A stretch of 64,000 nucleotides of DNA from Acanthochromis polyacanthus (lineage: Eukaryota; Chordata; Actinopteri; Pomacentridae): the NCBI RefSeq assembly GCF_021347895.1, contig NC_067126.1, positions 32,934,482 to 32,998,481 on the forward strand, given 5' to 3'. Position 1 is the first letter of the stretch; every line of letters begins with the position of its first letter. Both the position numbers and the translations under genes were made by a program. The notes beneath the pieces were generated by a model. It was not told the DNA's origin. It worked only from the letters and a program-made list of their open reading frames with translations, and searched no databases. Shown piece by piece: positions 60,431-64,000 of the stretch.

Positions 60431-60480
60431 ATATTATATTATATTATATTATATTATATTACATTACATTACATTACATT
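60431..60480 (+). repeat. compound pentanucleotide microsatellite (ATATT)6(ACATT)4
   Basis: Six ATATT units are followed by four ACATT units without interruption, 50 bp in all. The switch is a single T-to-C change spread over adjacent units. Confidence 0.95.
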
Positions 60481-63400
60481 GTGGTTGTGCAGACTCAAAC
60501 AAGAGTCCATTAACATCATGTTTCTGATCTACTTTTGAAAAAGATTTAGATATACAGGCTTTAATTATATCTATAAGAATAAACCCAAATTAAATGGAGG
60601 AAATCTGAGTTGATCGTTTCAGGTTGTTCCTCCCAGATGTAAGACAGTGCGAGGATGAAACTCATCATCAAGAGCCTTGAAAAAACAATCTTAAAAATAC
60701 TACAGACCTCATGAATACGCAGTGATACAGTCCATGTATGTTCTTAACTTTGTGGGCTTTGCAGAGCCTTTGGTCTTGTCATAATTATGTAAGAAGACAG
60801 CCCCTTCTAAAATCATGCATCTTAAAAAAGGCACAAAGCCAACTCAGCTCAGCTCCAGTAACTACTGAAGGCTGTGATTTTATTGTGTAATAGGTCTGTT
60901 TCTCCTCACTGAGTACATGCTCTGCTTCTAAAAAAATGAAAGGCAAAAAATAAATGATGGGTGAAAAGTGTCAGGGGTTACACTGTCCTCATTCATGACT
61001 CAGCCAGTGGAACATAAAAGAGGCATCCGAGACGGTTCTAATTAATAACCAAAAGATATAGATTTTAATCAAAGTCTATAGCGGTCCATTCATCTCTTTT
61101 AACCTTTCACTGCCTTCATGGTTGGAATGAAATGTCACAAGATTTTGCGCTTTTTCCCTTATACTACCTGGAATACATGATACTGCAGAACAAAACCATA
61201 AGGAGTTTGATTAATTCCCACAGAGTCAATTATTAGCACTCCTTTTGACACTAATTAAATGTCATATTTGTACCTTCAACATCATACAGGTACAAACAGA
61301 AGCGTGAAAACTGTCTCCTGATGGGCTTCCGCAATGAAGCCTCTGTAAAGTATGGCCAGAGAGGTCCCACACATTCTCCACAAGCCTTGGGCAAAGAGAA
61401 GACTCTGAATATATTTTCATTACTCATTCTTCATCACCTCAGCAATTGTTCATTGCACTAGAAACAAACATGCCTTAGAGCCATGTCTTGGCCTGGCTAT
61501 GAGAAATGAATACATTATATAATGAAGAATGATCAACAGTAACAGTAGAAAGTACAGCAAACAACAAAACGAATTCCCTGTGATAAATCGGGCGTCTGTT
61601 GTAGCTGACTGGAGCATAGACTTGTACTTTTTCGAATCAAAATGTGCTGTAAAATCTATAAAAGCAAAAATGAAAACCCTGTAAATCAACAAATTACAAA
61701 ATCCAGAACTTTAAATCAATCTTGTGAAAAGCAATGACCAGGCTCCTTTCTCCCCTTGGGCCCGCTGACTTAGAAAATGAATTAGCATTCTTGTAACATT
61801 GGATTGCAGTCTAATCTTTATGTGGACCACCGTGAGGAGAAGAATTCCACCTGACAGAACCTGCAAACACTAGCAGACAGCCTGAGTAAAGCAATAAAGC
61901 CGGGTAGTTTAGCACATAAAGATAAGTGTAGTGTCATTAGACCTGACCATTTCAATGATTTATCTTCACCCTGATCGCCTTGGCTGCCCCAGTCAAGTCT
62001 GGGCTCTTTTACGGCTGTGGTGTTTAAGGACTACTCTTATTCAATTAAAAAGAAAAAAAAAAACCCTCAGTCGGCCATACTTAAAAGCTTCCCATTACGT
62101 TGCTGTAGATTTGACAAATATCAGAACATTAATTGCCAAAACATGTGCTCATAATTAAATTTAATGATGAGTAAATAACTTAATGATCCTCTAATTGTCT
62201 TCACAAGACACTGACTCAGTATTATGCTTTGGGTCCTCCAGAGACTGCAGACAGACAAAGGTAGGCGTTTAAAATGTTGCAGACAGCAGAGGAACAAAAA
62301 TCCATCAATGAAATCACACATTCATTTAGCAGGCGACACTGCATCAACCTGTCTATCTTTATCTTTTGTATCACTGCCTGCAATTCCTTCTACACTTAAT
62401 TTCCCACGTTTGCATGCGAATTAAAAGCCACTTGGATTTTAGCCGGCGATTTGTTATTTTATATCTGCATTTGGAACTTGAGGGGATTTCTTCATTCTAC
62501 TGATGTTCTGCAAGACAGATTTAATATGCTGTGCAATCCTTCAAGCTTTGCCCCTTCCCTCCTCCCAGGGCATCTAATGCAGCATAATGAATCAGTGGCG
62601 TACTCTTAGATGAAGCCCGTGTCAGCGTCAATGGTATGGATCTACAAAACTTTCATAAATAATCCAAAACACGGCATGCGTTTGTGTAATACAGGCTTGT
62701 GCGCCATAAATGTCAGAGGAATTTCAAAGACACGTGTTCAGTTGACTTATTAGTTAATGTCAATTGCTCAGAGCAATCGAAATAAATGTGCATCTGAAAA
62801 TGATGCCTGTGCAACTCTAGCTATACAACAAATGTCAGAATAATAAACGAAACATAAAATCAATAAGCTCCAGGGCAAGATTAGGTTTATCCTTCCTTTC
62901 TCATTTACACTCATTCATCTGATCATAATTGCCGTGTGTAATACAATGAGTCCTTAAGAAGATAGAAAATGCTTCAAAGGAAACAGACTTAAAAGTCATG
63001 GTTTGGGTAACTTACGCCACTGCTCACTGAGAGGGAACCGTTTATTATTCTATTCAGGCCTTTTTGGCCTTTTCAAAATACATTGTCTTGCAAAGGTAAA
63101 TAGAAAAACTCTGCTACTGCAAGTAAATAGTTGTCAGACTTTAAAATAACACTTATTTCCAACAAGTGACATCTCCTTTTTGTTTTTGCTATTAAAATGT
63201 TTCAAAAACTTTTGCTTGACATGACAAGAAAGTGTGTTTATTTATGTCAGATCATTTTATATTTCACATCATCACATGCTGATCAGTAAAAACAGATGTG
63301 AGAAGTTGATGCAGGATGATGAATGCAGTTGTAAAGGAAGTTCCTTTGTTAGTTTAAAATTATTTTTAATTATATTTTTTAGGCTTTTTTCTCAGTGGGA

Positions 63401-64000
63401 TATTAGGATGATGATACTGGATCCCGAAATGGTTTAAAAACTTTAAAGCAGACCAGTAATGCTGTCTTCTCTGCTAAGTTTGATTCTTCTTTAAATGTCT
63501 AGAAGCTGGCACCACGCATCACTCAGACAACCCAGCTTGAAATCAAGGCAACGTTTGGCTGGTTACTCCAGTTTTTCATTCAGGACGGCAGACTGACATT
63601 TATCATGACTGTGCCATCATGAACAGGAGCGGGATGGATCAATACAACCCAATTAGAAACACAGTATCTCTCAGATCAAAGGCTTACTCTGATCTTAGGA
63701 ATCTGACTATCAGACAATGCGTTAATATAGAACCCTGTTGTTCTAGTGACAGCAGTATCCCATCCTCTGACACTCCTCCATAGCCACCGCCAGAATACCA
63801 ACGGGTTTTCATTGTTATGGCCCTTATGCAATCAATTTCAATCTAAGGGTAGTGGTCAATCACTAGAAAGGTGGACACATGAAGCCTGCAGATGAGTTTG
63901 AAGGGAGACAGGCTTAACAAAACTCCTGGAGTCCGACGCCCCTCGGCTGTCTGAGGTCTGTTGTGCTGTCTGTCAGCAGACTATAGCACAGGGGGTTGTA
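60481..64000. other. region upstream of gpc6, no gene recognised
   Basis: AT-rich sequence without recognised exon, transposon or structured repeat. Confidence 0.4.

Overview
The window is vertebrate, almost certainly teleost fish, nuclear DNA: AT-rich, gene-poor, with large introns, and full of decayed fish-type transposons (several Tc1-like lineages, hAT-type elements with 8-bp target duplications, TTAA-flanked elements, a BEL/Pao fragment, LINE/SINE-like tails). There are no operons or prokaryotic signals. Most open reading frames are chance frames or lie inside repeats.

The one clear host gene is the 5' half of a glypican-6 gene (gpc6; whether it is the gpc6a or gpc6b copy cannot be decided from the sequence). 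It runs on the minus strand: exon 1 at 51361-51511, exon 2 at 32423-32581, exon 3 at 22344-22735, exon 4 at 17109-17274. All splice sites are GT/AG, and the phases (1, 1, 0, 1) join into one frame of 289 complete codons. This covers the signal peptide and most of the cysteine-rich domain, with 11 of the 14 cysteines known in glypicans. The remaining exons (rest of the cysteine-rich domain, heparan-sulfate attachment region, GPI signal) were not seen in positions 1-17108 and should lie to the left of the window. A CpG-rich block at 51512-52025 is the likely promoter/5'UTR.

Layout: 1-17108 is intron 4. It holds a RecQ-like helicase exon fragment, a tRNA-Pro-like relic, a 66-bp TTAA-flanked miniature element, three separate Tc1-like remnants, a hAT-like element split by a retroposon tail, and a BEL/Pao fragment lying between two diverged direct repeats. 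17275-22343 (intron 3) is unremarkable. 22736-32422 (intron 2) holds a 21-bp-period minisatellite and a copy of a common fish repeat. 32582-51360 (intron 1) holds a LINE reverse-transcriptase relic, an element-within-an-element nest (hAT with 8-bp duplication, interrupted by a 554-bp element with 9-bp duplication, abutting a Tc1 copy), a perfect hairpin, a 208-bp tandem duplication and a (GCT)10 repeat. 52026-64000 is upstream of gpc6. It holds a TTAA-flanked element with a transposase-type N-terminal exon inserted into an older repeat, and a nearly full-length but dead Tc1 element with TA duplication.

No tightly linked new multi-gene system is visible. The most interesting observations are the donor-like sequence at the start of gpc6 exon 4 (a possible recursive-splice site), the nested transposons with intact target duplications, and the tRNA-derived relic.
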